Positions 23,328 through 34,718 of a stretch of 64,000 nucleotides of DNA are shown in pieces. The position numbers and the translations under genes were made by a program. Where the stretch lies: assembly GCA_031002005.1 (NCBI GenBank), contig CM061921.1:173546935-173610934 (forward strand), read 5' to 3'. The notes under the pieces were generated by a model. It was not told the DNA's origin. It saw only the letters and a list, made by a program, of their open reading frames with translations, and searched no databases. The first letter of the stretch is position 1, and every line of letters begins with the position of its first letter. Source of the stretch: Vandiemenella viatica. Taxonomy: Eukaryota > Arthropoda > Insecta > Orthoptera > Morabidae.

Positions 23328-23585
23328 GATGTCTGTCCCTATGAGAACTAAAGGAAATAATTTGAATAAACTTTGTAATGCAATATGTGCTGTTGAATAT
23401 GTATTTTTAACTCTCAATTGTGGATGTAATAAAAAAATAAATCAAATTAAATACAATGTGTTTTTACATACAGACACCAAAATTTATTTATTATTATCAA
23501 ACATCAATTCTTGAACTATAAGTCATTACAAGGTTGAATGTTCTAATTCATAATTACTATATTACTAATATCAGCCAAAGGGCGC
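23328..23585 (+). repeat. Direct-repeat partner of 19640-19840
   Basis: GTAATAAAA...AAATTAAATACAATGTG and AATTCATAATTACTATATTA correspond to GTAATAAAACAAATATTAAT...AAATGCAATATG and AATTCGTAATTACTGTATTA at 19.7-19.8 kb. This copy abuts the inner edge of the right TIR. Its upstream frame is shifted relative to the first copy. Confidence 0.6.
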
Positions 23586-23639
23586 GAGTCGACTAGCCAA
23601 GCGTAAATACGTGATTTTCTTACCCCAGTATGGTAACAA

Positions 23640-24289
23640 GATACGGCCGCACGTTTCCAGCTAGGGAGAACAGGTTTTTGTACTCCCGCCAGCACTAAAA
23701 ACTTGTTTTCCACATATACCACCAACTGTTCTCTGCGCGGGGTATCTGTTTCCAGGTCAGCGTGGTGGGTATCAATTACACTGGAACACCTGTATGGGGT
23801 ATCGATTTGACGGAGGGGAGGCCGCTGGGTCTAGGGTTAGTGGGGAAGGCCTAACAATTGAACAATGGGGGGGTATCAGTTACAACGGAACAGCTGCGCG
23901 GGGTATCGATTTCAATGTCAGCGTGTTGGGTATCAGTTACAGTGGAACACCTGTTCGGGGTATCGATTTCAAGGAGGGAGGCAGCTAGCACTAGGGTTAG
24001 TGGGGAAGGCCGAACAATAGAACAATGGTAGGGGGTATTAGTTAGATGGAGGGGAGGGGAAAAGTGTATCAATTACACAGAAATACCTGCTCGAGGTATG
24101 CATTTCAAGGAGGGAGGCAGCTGAATCTGGGGTTAGCGGGGAAGGCAGGTGGCCTAACAATAGACAATAGAGGGGGTATCAGTTACAAGGATGGGAGGGA
24201 GTTATCACTTACATCGGAACACCTGCTTGGCGTATCGAATAGACTTATTGGTCCAGGATACTAGCCGTCCTAATCGTTCTCCTACTACT
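23640..24289 (-). repeat. Right terminal inverted repeat, one extra module
   Basis: The inverted counterpart of 15949-16462. Read inward from the right end it has modules long, long, short, long, short, so it has one more long module than the left end, which accounts for most of the 136-bp length difference. The outer end (AGTAGTAGGAGAACGATTAG) and inner edge (AGAGAACAGTTGGTGGTATA ... AAACGTGCGG) both match the left TIR. Confidence 0.9.
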
Positions 24290-24295
24290 AAGGAC
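24290..24295. repeat. Target-site duplication AAGGAC, right
   Basis: Exact copy of the hexamer at 15943-15948, immediately outside the right terminus. Confidence 0.85.
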
Positions 24296-24304
24296 TTTCG
24301 AGAA

Positions 24305-24480
24305 TTGGGAGAGTGACTGAAGATTGATTTTTAACAATCTGGAAGACGCCGGTTAGAATCCGCGTCCGGGCATTCCGATTTGGGTTTTCCATGGTTTCCC
24401 AAAATCACTTCAGACGAATGCAGGGATGCTTCCTTCAAAAAGGCCATGGCCCAATTCCTTCCTGTTGATTGATTTTGGTG
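24305..24480 (+). repeat. SINE family A
   Basis: A degenerate head with CCGGTTAGAATCCGCGTCCG as B box, then GGGTTTTCCATGGTTTCCCA, AAATCACTTCAGACGAATGC, GGATGCTTCCTTCAAAAAGG and GGCCCAATTCCTTCC. The body is well preserved and the head is decayed. Confidence 0.85.
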
Positions 24481-27400
24481 TCCTGGAATTGCCTGTTATT
24501 GTAATTTAAAAGTACCTGCCTGAGGGCATGACTGTAATAATAATTTGTTGTTAATATTTTATGGAAGACATATGTATTCAAATCTAACAAAAGGTAGGTA
24601 ATCGATAGTAGTTGCCGAATGGTAAAACTATTTGAAATATCAAAGTATTATGGTTTAATGAGAAAACAGAGAAGTGGTGATATATGAATATTAATGGTTA
24701 TATATAATATTAAGATTAAGATTATTATTATCAAGTAATTTATATCGTTGGTAGTAAATATTGGATCTGACGTATTGGTGATTAATGTGGAGCTATCCAA
24801 GAAATCCGATACCGCGAAAAAGGAATATAAATCAAACCAATTTGTATTATTTAAACAGAAAGGGGAAAGGCCGCAATATCATACATCGTACCTCTTCACT
24901 AGATTACAAAGCTGCCTTACAAACTGTGTAACTGGTGTATAAATCACGTGATTCTCAAATTATGTCACAGCCGCCAGATGGGTTATTAGTTAACCTCATT
25001 TTTCGGACCGATCGCTATGTGTTATCGGTAATACTTGGATCTGGCATTCCCGAGGACGGGAATTGGAATCACCGTACGGCCATTCAGACTTCCAAAATTT
25101 CACGAGCGCAAGGATGGTTTCATGAAAAGATCATACCCGAATTTATTTCCGTTTTTTGCCCCCCTCTCCCATCTCTTAAAAAAGAAAAAAAAATGTGTTT
25201 CGATAAGTGACGTCAAACTTCTCTCAAAATTTGGACTCCCGTAAAACGTAATCGGTCGTTTTTTTCCCCCAAAACAGTATCCTCGTTTTCTCGATCCATC
25301 CTTAAAATATTATTCTTAACAAACTACTCAGTTAATTATCAAATGATTTTCATCTGATATCTCTTCCACTTTCCTTTGTGTTGTATTATTACTGGATAAG
25401 TTTAAAGTTTGTAAAGTTAATGTAGGATAGTTATCACATCCTTTGGCTCGTAGTTTCTCCGGCAGTGTGTAGCCTGTACTTTTACTAATATCTTTTGGAT
25501 TCTCTTCCGTTTCATAGTTTCTTGATATAAGTACGAGCAGTATTTGAAAACATTTTTAACAGTTCGGAAGTAAATTCATCAACTACTGTTCCCTTATTCA
25601 AGTTTCAATCTTTCAAATTCTGAATTGGAAGCTACATCTCATATTTCAACACAATATTCCTTTCTTTCTGTCTCTACGTACTTGCATAGGTCAGATCGTT
25701 CTTCGACCTGGAAGGGATTCCCCGTCAGCAAACGTGATACCCAAATGTTTTTCTTTTAAGTTGTCAAAACTTGAGCTCGATTTTTATTAATGTCGTATCT
25801 GCCTGCAACAATTTCTTGCCCTCAGTCTTCTCAGTTCTATTACCACTTTTTCCCTTCGCCTTCTTTACTTCGTTTCTCATCTATTTATCAGTATCAGTAC
25901 TTCCTGGCAACTTCATGATTTCAGCCGGATTTTTTCCTTATGGCACAATTTTCCGTAGCATCTTGGATTGTCTCTGTCTTCAACGTAGTACTTCTCTTTC
26001 ATTCAGAAAAATTTTCTTCGTTACTTTCCATTAGCTACAGTATGAGCATATTTCTGTTATACTTGAAGTTTATTATGTTTGTCTACTTGATCCATATTCC
26101 TTCCCAACTCTCTTCCATTCCGATCGGCAGTTGATAAGTGCCAGACTGTTCATAGTAGTCGGTGCATTTGTGTAGGGACTTTACAGTCTTTAATACTCAT
26201 TTCTGTTTCTAAATTTCATCGGTAGCTATCTAAGCCTACACTACACGCCTCCTTATTGGATAATTTTCTACAATATATGTCGAAAGAGTCGCCATCTGCA
26301 ATAAAAGTCTAAACAGAGCAAAAGATAACAGCAGAATTACCAATCGCACCAGTCCGGAAACGATTCAAGCCATCTTGAACTCAAGGTACCCCTGACACTA
26401 GAGTAGTTCGACGATGATCATAGACACACATGTTCGTGATGAGACAGCGTCTTCATTCCCTCTCGCCCAGAACAATTGGCGTAGACCATCGATGAAGCGA
26501 CATGGAACGCCATCACTGAAAACACAGGTGTAGTGTTTCAAGGTAATTATTTTTTCTCTTCAGTACATTAACAAAACTAAGAATGTTTACATGCATCTCA
26601 GTTACAAGTGCAATCGGCTATGTCCCTTGTCTAATTTTATAGTTTTGCGCCGTGTTGTTTAATCAAAATATTCCAAACTTTGTTAAGTCGTGTAGGATTA
26701 TTTTCAAATCCCTTTGGAGTAATGTCACATAACTGGTCTCATTTATTATTATTCCAATGTCCTACTATCTCACATAGCCTCTGACACTTATTTCTGTTTC
26801 TTAGGCAGAAATACCATCTGTAAATTGTAGTTAATATAAACAGTTCAGTTACTAGCAGATTTAACTTTGATTTAGTACTGCAAAAATATATGACGAAACG
26901 TAATTAATTTCGGTTTGAAAACACAAAAACCAATTGACTTATTCTTGTTATAAACTGAAACACAGAGTGAATAATTACTCTGTCAAGAAAACTAAGTTTC
27001 CTGCTAAAATAATAGCTATTTCCTATTAAACATGGATTATAAAAAACTACTTCAGTTTTAAAAATGGCTTGTTAGCGCTTAGTGTTAATATCTTTCATTT
27101 GTAGGATGCTTAAGTAGATATTTGTAAATTATAAAGAAATTTCATGTTTGCTGTTGGTTAAACTGTCTGAGAGCATCGTTTCCTCTGAATGCATTGTGAG
27201 GTTGTCTAATGGCGTTTCTTTCATGCTCAAATTATGGGTAAAATTTATTTTAAATCCTTCAAAAATGTGTTGATGTTGTGAAAACTTTTGCTATGTTTGG
27301 GGTGTAGTGACATTTTCTGTTACTCTCAATACAAACTATATTTAATAATTTTGTTTCAAGGTGAACAAGGTGGAAGATTTATTGGCTGCCGGATCCATAA

Positions 27401-27483
27401 ATTTCTTACAGACAATAATTTTAAAAAGGCACAAAATATTAATCTGTTTTGGATTCTTCTAAAATGTTGTTACGACATTTTTA

Positions 27484-27486
<3 letters not shown>
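24481..27486. other. No recognised gene; pyrimidine-rich 25.3-26.2 kb
   Basis: Between about 25330 and 26170 the plus strand is T+C-rich, as antisense LINE relics are elsewhere in the window, and the minus strand has short open pieces (for example GMEESWEGIWIK near 26130). I could not anchor it to a reverse-transcriptase motif. The rest shows nothing I can name. Confidence 0.35.

Positions 27487-27525
<39 letters not shown>
27487..27525 (+). repeat. Poly(A), 39 bases
   Basis: The longest homopolymer in the window. The AT-rich sequence upstream could be a decayed retroposon 3' end, but no body is identifiable. Confidence 0.7.
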
Positions 27526-27528
<3 letters not shown>

Positions 27529-27619
27529 AAGAAAACTATGTTCATGACTTGAATGAGCTCGTGGAAAAAGTCACTACTCTCACGTCTGTTTCTTCCGTGA
27601 CAACTGTGGAGAATAAATG

Positions 27620-27795
27620 ACAAACATTTTGACAGGTTTCACCGGGATAAAGAGGTGGAGAAAGGATCCCAGGGCAAATGGGACGTGTCAATGTTCGCTG
27701 ACTACTAGTGGTCAACTGCGTGAGATGATCCGAAGCAGGTGTACAAGCATCAAGCTAACTGGAATCTCTCTGAAACTTGAATAAATATTTATAAC
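27620..27795 (+). pseudogene. Short remnant of a TE-associated arthropod protein
   Basis: One frame reads DRFHRDKEVEKGSQGKWDVS, then MFADY, a stop, WSTA, a stop, and DDPKQVYKHQANWNLSE. The spacing FH.D....E...QGKW..SM.ADY.W....DDP..VY.. resembles the C-terminal region of multi-copy uncharacterised arthropod proteins linked to transposons. That comparison is from memory and unverified. Two in-frame stops in 50 codons show decay. No other part of such a gene is visible around it. Confidence 0.35.
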
Positions 27796-29139
27796 TGTTA
27801 CAAAACCTGAAAGATGTTTTAAAAGATAAATATTTATATCAATAAACTGACATTTTTTGGCATTAATACCATTTATCAACATTCCTGATGTTTAACTAAT
27901 TATTTTTACCGAGTAAATATAGTGTCTGTTTTCTATAAAAACTTCTCGGATTTCGAGCCGAGTCAAAATTGAATTGACGTGGCTTGAATACCGAAATTAT
28001 TATATAAAAACATTGCGACTAGTTATAGTGTCTGCTTATTACCGTTTCCGATACAATATCTATGTTTATATATACCATACATAGCATATTATTATTATAT
28101 CTGGAGCTAAAAAAATTAGAACTATCTTAGACTACAAGCAATCATAATTTCTTAAATTCAGTCAGGAAATAATTAATTATTTTATTTTTTCGAGCAGTAT
28201 TTCTTGAGTCTACCTAAATTGAACAATGTTGCGTTATTATTACGATGATACCGGGTGGCGGAGCAAAGTAGCAGTCTCAGGGTGTTATAGGGTAAATGTT
28301 GAGCGAGAAACCCAGAAAATTTTAATGTATGAGAACTGCGTTTTACCAGAATGGTCCCATTGTGCAGTGTGAATTTCACTGCCATCAAATGATGTCGTCT
28401 TCATCGTCCTGACTTCAACTGTACAGCAGCGAGCACAAGACGAATCTTCAAGTTGCAACACTGTACTTTGACAAACTTAGGTTCTTTATTTTCATTTAAC
28501 TGGAATGCAAGGCAAAGGATCTATCCCGTTCTAAACAAATTCATCACAGTAAAACAAATGACTACTCAACCACTATAGAAAGAACAATTTTATAACTTAT
28601 GGATGTTCATCATCTTAAAGCATGGCAATTAACAGTAATTTCTTCAGTAGGTTGCAAAGGCTGGAGGGTTTGTGTATCGAAGTCGAGTAGAGCCCACATT
28701 CCTTTACTGTCGGTTGGTCATTTCGTTGGCTTAAATGTTCTGTCGAACTCTGATTAGACCGGACACAGATTCTATCACTCTTATCTTCCACAATCTGACA
28801 TATTTCATCCCAGGAAACAGTAACGCAATGCTGGCTCCACCTCTTGACAATCTCACAGGCGGATATTTCATTCAGAGCAATCTATACTTCAGATTATTCA
28901 TTTCCTTAAGTCAGTGGATGAAACAGTTTGCTAACAGGGAGGAATTAAGCTCCTCCCACTGACGATTCTTATCGGTGGGGTAGCTCATCAACCTTCCCCT
29001 ACATTTCAATAATACTTTTCCTACGTTCAGATCATGAAACCTATCGCGAAAGTTGTAATTAACGGCACTGTATTAAAGTGAGGCAAAAAATAGGCTCAGT
29101 GCTATATTTTACTACAACTGATTAGCGTATAACTATAAC
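27796..29139. other. No recognised gene
   Basis: Short open frames only (28182-28388 minus, 28735-28962 plus), with no motifs. I see nothing supportable. Confidence 0.4.
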
Positions 29140-30420
29140 CATAATTATTTACACAAAGACAATAACTAGCCCATAACCACATCATCACATAGCCGCACAA
29201 GGCCACTTCCAGATTTTTACATCAACACCCAGCCAAACATCCGGAACCAGACATCTTACACCACCACATTATGTAAAGATTGTTAACAATCTCACTGTAC
29301 GACAGTCATGTTGCTATTATGGTGTAAATACCGAAAAAAGCAAAAAGTGACGAAATTTCATGAAAATCATTATAATTACATAATTATCCAAAAAACAGGT
29401 CATTTGTATAAATTTGTGTATGCTAGAGGGTAAGCTTCGCCTGAGAGACAGGAGGTTGGGAATATGTCATTGCCATCGAAACGTATGTTTTCACATATTT
29501 CTGCCAGGTATGAGCTTGAGATATACACTGAGTATCTGTTACCCTTCTATCAAACCCACTCCATTTCACATACACACGTACTAATACGCTTACAAAATCA
29601 CACAAACATACTCGGACACACCAATATCACACATCTACAGTTCCTAAAACACACATACATACAAACCACAAAAAGATATCCACACACAAGAGAGTAACAT
29701 TAATATACATACAACATTCATAATGTACATTTAAGAACTTACCTTCACAGATCCTCAAACTCACGCATTTACAGAAGCGTTCTCCCATCCACAATACATG
29801 AAAATACAGTAGAACTCCAATTATCCGAACTCCGATTATCCGAATCGCTCATTATCCTAACCGTTTTTTTAATTAAAACGGAAACATACTGCGATTCAAA
29901 AAAATAATGATTCTGCCTACATACCACATGAAACTTCTCACTGTCAAGCGGATAAGCGACTTTGCTGCTACAGTCAAAAACAGCTTACTTTGACAGAGAT
30001 TTTCAGCAAGCAATGATTTTTATTTACAGTATGGTACGTACTGTATGTACTGTACTAACATACAATACTTGTAACTACGCTTAACATGTAAAAGTGTTGC
30101 CTTTTTATTCAATATATTAAAAGCTCTTTTCTTTTAAATATAGTTTTTTTCTCCCATTTTCAACATACATACAGTAATTAATTAAAATCGGCCCTTTTTC
30201 GGAAAAAAATCCAACTATCCGAATGGGGTCCTGTCCCAATTGATTCCGATAGTTGGAGTTCTACTATAGACTTCCACAGCATACCTCAAAAACCAATTTA
30301 CATCAATGCACAACAAAACCACACCCATCTACATTCATATTAACATCACCACACAAACAAACTACACACTCTCCACACACCACACAGACATCCATCATTA
30401 TACTCCAAACACATTAACAT
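29140..30420. repeat. A+C-rich repeat, copy 1, interrupted by a MITE
   Basis: The plus strand is dominated by CACA, ACATAC and CCACA words and is poor in G. The block TTTACACAAAGACA...CCACATCATCACATAGCC near 29150-29200 matches TTTATACACAAAGACA...CCACATCATCACATAACC near 33770-33820. The composition resumes at 30270-30420 after the Tigger-like insertion at 29807-30266, so the repeat predates that insertion. Confidence 0.6.
29807..30266. mobile_element. Tigger/pogo-like MITE, 460 bp
   Basis: The left end CAGTAGAACTCCAATTATCC matches the inverse of the right end (TAGTAGAACTCCAACTATCG), with TA on both sides (29805-29806 and 30267-30268). The TCCAATTATCCGAA subterminal words are typical of Tigger/pogo elements of the Tc1/mariner superfamily. 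No transposase fragment is recognisable inside, so it is non-autonomous. Confidence 0.85.
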
Positions 30421-30704
30421 CATTATATAGCTCTTCATGACTGTAATGGTGGGCGTTTTCAGTGCAGTGTGTACGTAATGTTACAGATGAGAGATGAAAC
30501 AAGGGAGAATATGGAAGATGTACATGTTCCTGCGAGATGACAAAGGGGGGAGGCACCAACTGTCGGAGAATCATCACAGGTGTGTACTTCGTATGTGCTC
30601 TGGAGAGGTTAGTGGAATTAAACAAAGACTTTCTTATATAATAAGGTTAAAACGAATCGCGCACCATCAGTCACCACCTCTCATAACTTGCTGGCACGTT
30701 TGTA

Positions 30705-32855
30705 GGACTAATAAAAGCTGCAGCGAATAGAGCCATCCTACGAGGCTTCAGAAAAGACAATATTCTAGGATGGAGTGAGGAGTCAAGTAGACTTAGAGAA
30801 GAATTTGAGGGAAACAGCTCTCATAGTAGGCAATAGAGCTGCTAGAATCACTTGACCATGTAGAAGCGATAAATGTATAAAAAATCTTAAAAATTTGAAA
30901 TTTACCCATTCCAGTAGAAAAGCCTGGTCTGTTATTCGTAAATTAGATCCTACATCAATACCTTGAAGGACACACTCATCCATTAATGTGGAATCAGTAG
31001 CAAACCCCAAGGTTTAAAGACCCTTCGAAATGGTAAAACTGCAGGATTAGATGGGATTCGTCCAGAACTATTGAAAAACTGTGGACCAGCTACATCCGTT
31101 GGCTTGCCTCATTCTTCAGTTCCATACTACAATCTGGAAGGTTTCCTCAGATCTTCAAGCGAACAAAAATCATTTCTTTACTCAAACCAGGAAAAGATCC
31201 AACTTTACAACAAAGTTACCGTCTGATAGCTTTACTCAATGTCACTTACAAATTAATGGAAAGAATTATATTGAACAGAATAGCTCCTGCAGTCGAAGCT
31301 ATGATCCCCTTTGAACAAGCTGGATTCCGTCCCAGTAGGGACTGTAGTGATCAGGTCCTGTCTCTTACCACCTACTTGGAAGTAGGTTATCATAAGAAAA
31401 TGAAGAACGTATCTGTATTCCTAGATCTTTCGGCAGCATATGATACAGTTTCGAGAGAGGGTCTCCTTCTCAAACTGATCCAAGCAGTTCCTCGCATTAA
31501 AATAATTTCTTTACTTGGAAAACATTTAAGTAATCGCCTGTTCCAGGTGCATGCTGAGTTCAGCAGGAGCAGATTTCAAAAGCTAAATAACGGTCTACCA
31601 CAAGGCTCGGTTCACCCCCCTATACTTTTCAATTTATATACTCATGACCTGCCAGACACGGTCTCTCGCAAATTTGTATATGCTGATGACTTCCATCTTA
31701 CAGTGCAAAGAACTAACTTCGTGGAGGCTTAGGAAATCCTGACTCATGATCTTCAGGAAATGGATTCCTACTTTCGAAGGTGGCGCCTTCAACCCAATCC
31801 ACAGAAACCAGAAGTAGCTACATTCCATTTTAGCAACAAAGAAATTAACTACCACCCAAATATAATGTTCAGAGACCAGATGCTGAAGTATAACAGCACC
31901 CCAAAATACCTGGGTGTGACATTAGACAGGTCCCTATCCTACAAAAGGCACCTGCAGAATACAGCTGCCAAGCTTAAAAGTCGGAAACACTTCAGCTACT
32001 GGCAGGAACTTCATGGGGAGCTGATGCAAATACATTAAGAACAACAACCGTAGCCTTGGTTTACTCCACAGCTGAATACTGCTCCAGCATACGGCTTAGT
32101 AGCTCTCACACCCAGTATGTGGACGTTCAACTTCGCCATACAATGCGCATTATAACTGGCTCGCTTCTATCTACAACTATTTAGTGGCTGCCTGTTCTCA
32201 GCAACCTCACACCACCTCATATCAGAAGGCAAAAGGTTCTAATTAAACTATGGTCGAGAATTTTGAACAATGAGGCTCTTCCCATCCATGGAGATGTTAG
32301 GTAATACAGCTGAAGTCACGTCGCCCTGCCTGGAAGACTGCTGTCAGTCTAGCATCTAACTCCTTCAGCCCTACAGATAGCTGGTCAGCGGAATGGGCAT
32401 CAACACCACAGGGCATAGTGCAAATTACCAATCCCTTCTCAAAACTACCAGGATTCAACTTACCGCGGTAAATTTGGTGTAAATTATAGATGTGGTATGA
32501 GAAAAAAAACTGCTGCAACTCTCCACACCTGGATTTGGGCAGATTCTCCGTACTGTGACCACGGTGAGGCTTTACAAACTGTGTCACACGTTGTGCAGGA
32601 CTGTCCACTGCGTGCCTTTAGTGGTTGTCTGGAAGACCTAAATTTGGCTACGCCGGAGGCGGTGGCCTGGTTGGAGCGCATCGACGTCATGTTGTAGTGG
32701 TTGTTACTGGAGATCCTGTCTCACTGGCCAGATGCGGGCATTGTCCGCTGAACTATGCGTATATATGTGTGTTCAGATTGTTCATTGAATACAATATAAT
32801 TGTAATTGAATTGTGTAAATGTCTTATAGCATCACACACAAAATAAAATAAAAAA
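30705..32855 (+). mobile_element. Non-LTR retrotransposon, 5'-truncated, inactive
   Basis: The element starts in the linker between endonuclease and reverse transcriptase (AAANRAILRGFRKDNILGW near 30718; FTHSSRKAWSVIRKLDPTS near 30900). It continues through the polymerase and a cysteine-containing C-terminus to the stop at 32695-32697, and ends in an ATAAA-rich tail near 32850. It belongs to the jockey/CR1-type assemblage that shares the LSAAYDTV and PKYLGVTLDR motifs. The endonuclease is missing, as expected for a truncated insertion. Frame breaks occur near 31090, a TAG at 31730-31732 and others after 32036. Confidence 0.85.
31094..32697 (+). pseudogene. Reverse transcriptase of the 30.7-kb LINE
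   Basis: From about 31094 one frame reads FKRTKIISLLKPGKDPTLQQ, YRLIALLNVTYKLMERII, FEQAGFRPSRDCSDQVLSL, VFLDLSAAYDTV, NNGLPQGSVHPPILFNLYTH and FVYADDFHL. The YADD catalytic box at 31679-31690 is intact. A single TAG (31730-31732) interrupts this frame before RRWRLQPNPQKPEVATFHF and KYLGVTLDRSLSYKRHL. After 32038 it resumes shifted with TVALVYSTAEYCSS, a stop and WLPVLSNLTPPHIRR. The C-terminal piece (32497-32697) has WADSPYCDHGEALQTVSHVV and DCPLRAF, the zinc-knuckle-like tail. The polymerase core is well preserved, so this insertion is younger than the 4.8-kb LINE. Confidence 0.88.
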
Positions 32856-33339
32856 TACCTTGCTGGCAAAGTTTCAATGAAAAACAAATATTTTTTTCCA
32901 CTACTGCAATTCGAACTAGCTAACGGGGCCAGTAAATATTTTGAATAGATGTAAAAAAATTATAATTTAATGAAAAATGTATAAATATATTAAATATCAC
33001 ATAAATTGGCCAACAAATCATGATAATTGTTTATGTTCCTCACAAAAGACATAATTTGCGTTAATTCTGAAATAATACACGGTGCAGAAATGATGACATC
33101 TTCACTCAGAAGAAGGGTAGACTGAATCATTGTGTTGAAGTGAATAACCTCTAGCGACTATTCCATGAAGAATGATAGAAGTAAAATTTCAACTAATGAC
33201 ACAGTCTGTCATCTAAGCTAGAGAGAGATTTTTAGTGTCACCCCAATGCATGTCTTCGTAGACTGCTGCCGCGTAAGGAAATAATGCCATCTTATATATC
33301 TATTATGTGATGCCCTTAACCTTACATGATAACTAATTA
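32856..33339. other. No recognised gene
   Basis: AT-rich sequence between the LINE tail and the second A+C-rich repeat. I see nothing in it. Confidence 0.5.
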
Positions 33340-34060
33340 ATTCAGCTAATTTCCAACATACCAACACTTGTTATGTCATACAAACGCAAACATTAAGACA
33401 GGCATCAAATAACACATTACTGCATATGTCAACACAGAGACACTCATGAAAGAATTCTAACTCGCCTACACGTGCACCACATACATTAAGACATAATCCA
33501 AATACACACAAAGGCACACCTATCACTGACCACTATTATCCAACACACACCCGGAAAGTTATCCAAAAATATGCGTTAGTAAACAGAACGAAACAAGTAA
33601 CCACACTCATGCAACCAGAAACACACGTCCACAGTAGTTAACACAAATACCTAACCCCACACACTCATGCATTTATCCACACTTTCAAATACAAATTACT
33701 AACAGATATTCAACAGTATACGTAAACATTCACTAACTCGCAACAGATTCATACAATGCACATGGGAAGGATTTATACACAAAGACACTGATTCGCTTCA
33801 GACCACATCATCACATAACCACATAAACACACATTCTGACACCATCAAAACTTACCAACACTCAAAACACACAAAAATCCACAAGCATACGTAAATACTA
33901 AATCATCCAATACTCACAAACAATAACACATCCGCTAAAGACACCATTCAGTAAACAACAACCTAGCTCACTAACACAGGCCTATGTCCTTACACATGCA
34001 CTACATAACGCACACAAGTATGCATAAACACTTTGTACAAATATATATACAATATAACAT
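33340..34060. repeat. A+C-rich repeat, copy 2
   Basis: G-poor plus strand full of CACA, ACACAC and CATAC words, with the CCACATCATCACATAACC block shared with copy 1 at 29.1 kb. It ends at the Tc1-like terminus at 34062. Confidence 0.6.
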
Positions 34061-34061
34061 A

Positions 34062-34490
34062 CACTGCTTGAAAAAAAATAATAAGCGCCCAGACGACAAG
34101 GAGGAAACGTAATGAAACTTTACTGGTTGAGTGGGTATGTAATGTTATTTTAATGAATACAAAACAACGTCAAATTTATAATAAACTTGGCTAAACCCCA
34201 TCTGTCCTGAATGCATGCACTATTCTGTTGGAAAGGGTATCATAAAGTCGTAATATCTTCTCCTGAAGCAAGCTGGCCCATAACTGATGCAACTGGTCCT
34301 TAATATCCCGGATACTGGGACTAGGCCGCATTTAACGTTTGAGCTAGTTTCAAACATGTATTGGGAACAGATCTGCGAAAGTACCTCAATATCCCATATG
34401 CAGGTGATAGAGACAAATGCCGTTTGCGACGTGCATTCTTCTGTTGAAAAATGCACCATGATAGTCGCATAAGAAGGTAATAAATGAGGA
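34062..34490 (-). pseudogene. Tc1-like transposase C-terminal relic with terminal repeat
   Basis: The outer end is TA followed by CACTGCTTGAAAAAAAATAA at 34060. On the minus strand, upstream of that end, one frame reads RPSPSIRDIKDQLHQLWASL, LQEKILRLYDTLSNRIVH and AFRTDGV. This corresponds to the last helices of Tc1/IS630-type transposases (residues after the third catalytic acid, ending in a RRI..VI...GG-like motif). Further upstream HLHMGY.GTFADLFPIHV is in the same frame with stops. The catalytic core is not preserved. A SINE of family A begins where the similarity ends. Confidence 0.5.
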
Positions 34491-34718
34491 TGTAGGACGT
34501 ACATGTAACGCTCTGGCCTCGTATGCGGGAGTACGCGGGTTCGAATCTCCATTCGGCCATCGAGTTTTGTGGTTTCTATGGTTTCCCCAGGTAAATGCTG
34601 GGATGATTCCTATAGAAAGCCCTGGTCGAGTTTCTTCCCTTTCCGTGCCACAAGTTCTTCCCCGCTTCTAAAGACTTCGACGATGCGTAATATCATAAGC
34701 AAGAAAGAAAGAAAATGA
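34490..34718 (+). repeat. SINE family A, complete copy
   Basis: tRNA-like head (AACGCTCTGGCCTCGTATGC; B box GGGTTCGAATCTCC), body (TTCTATGGTTTCCCCAGGTA, GCTGGGATGATTCC, GAGTTTCTTCCC), the GACTTCGACGATGCG block and a tail CATAAGCAAGAAAGAAAG. This is one of the best-preserved copies and defines the family tail. Confidence 0.9.

Larger units (their letters stand above)
15949..24289. mobile_element. 8,341-bp element with long TIRs and 6-bp TSD (Maverick/Polinton-like?)
   Basis: The ends are inverted copies beginning AGYAGYAGGAGAACGATTAG, with AG/CT termini flanked by a perfect AAGGAC duplication. The inverted repeats run 514 bp (left) and about 650 bp (right). Six-base duplications, AG termini and TIRs of several hundred bases are hallmarks of Maverick/Polinton DNA transposons. 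However, these are usually 15-20 kb and encode a B-family polymerase, integrase, ATPase, protease and capsid proteins, none of which I can see. The interior holds a nested mariner (17004-17666), a Penelope-like scrap, a LINE 3' end, SINE copies and three unassigned decayed frames. It is therefore a deleted or non-autonomous member of that group or another long-TIR type. The boundaries are solid; the class is an inference. Confidence 0.85.

Noticed and set aside
23794..24264. Open frames inside the right TIR
   Set aside because: They follow the subrepeat modules in different frames and have no independent coding signal.
15949..24289. Helitron or LTR retrotransposon as explanation of the 8.3-kb element
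   Set aside because: The ends are inverted, not direct, ruling out LTRs; Helitrons do not make target duplications or long TIRs.
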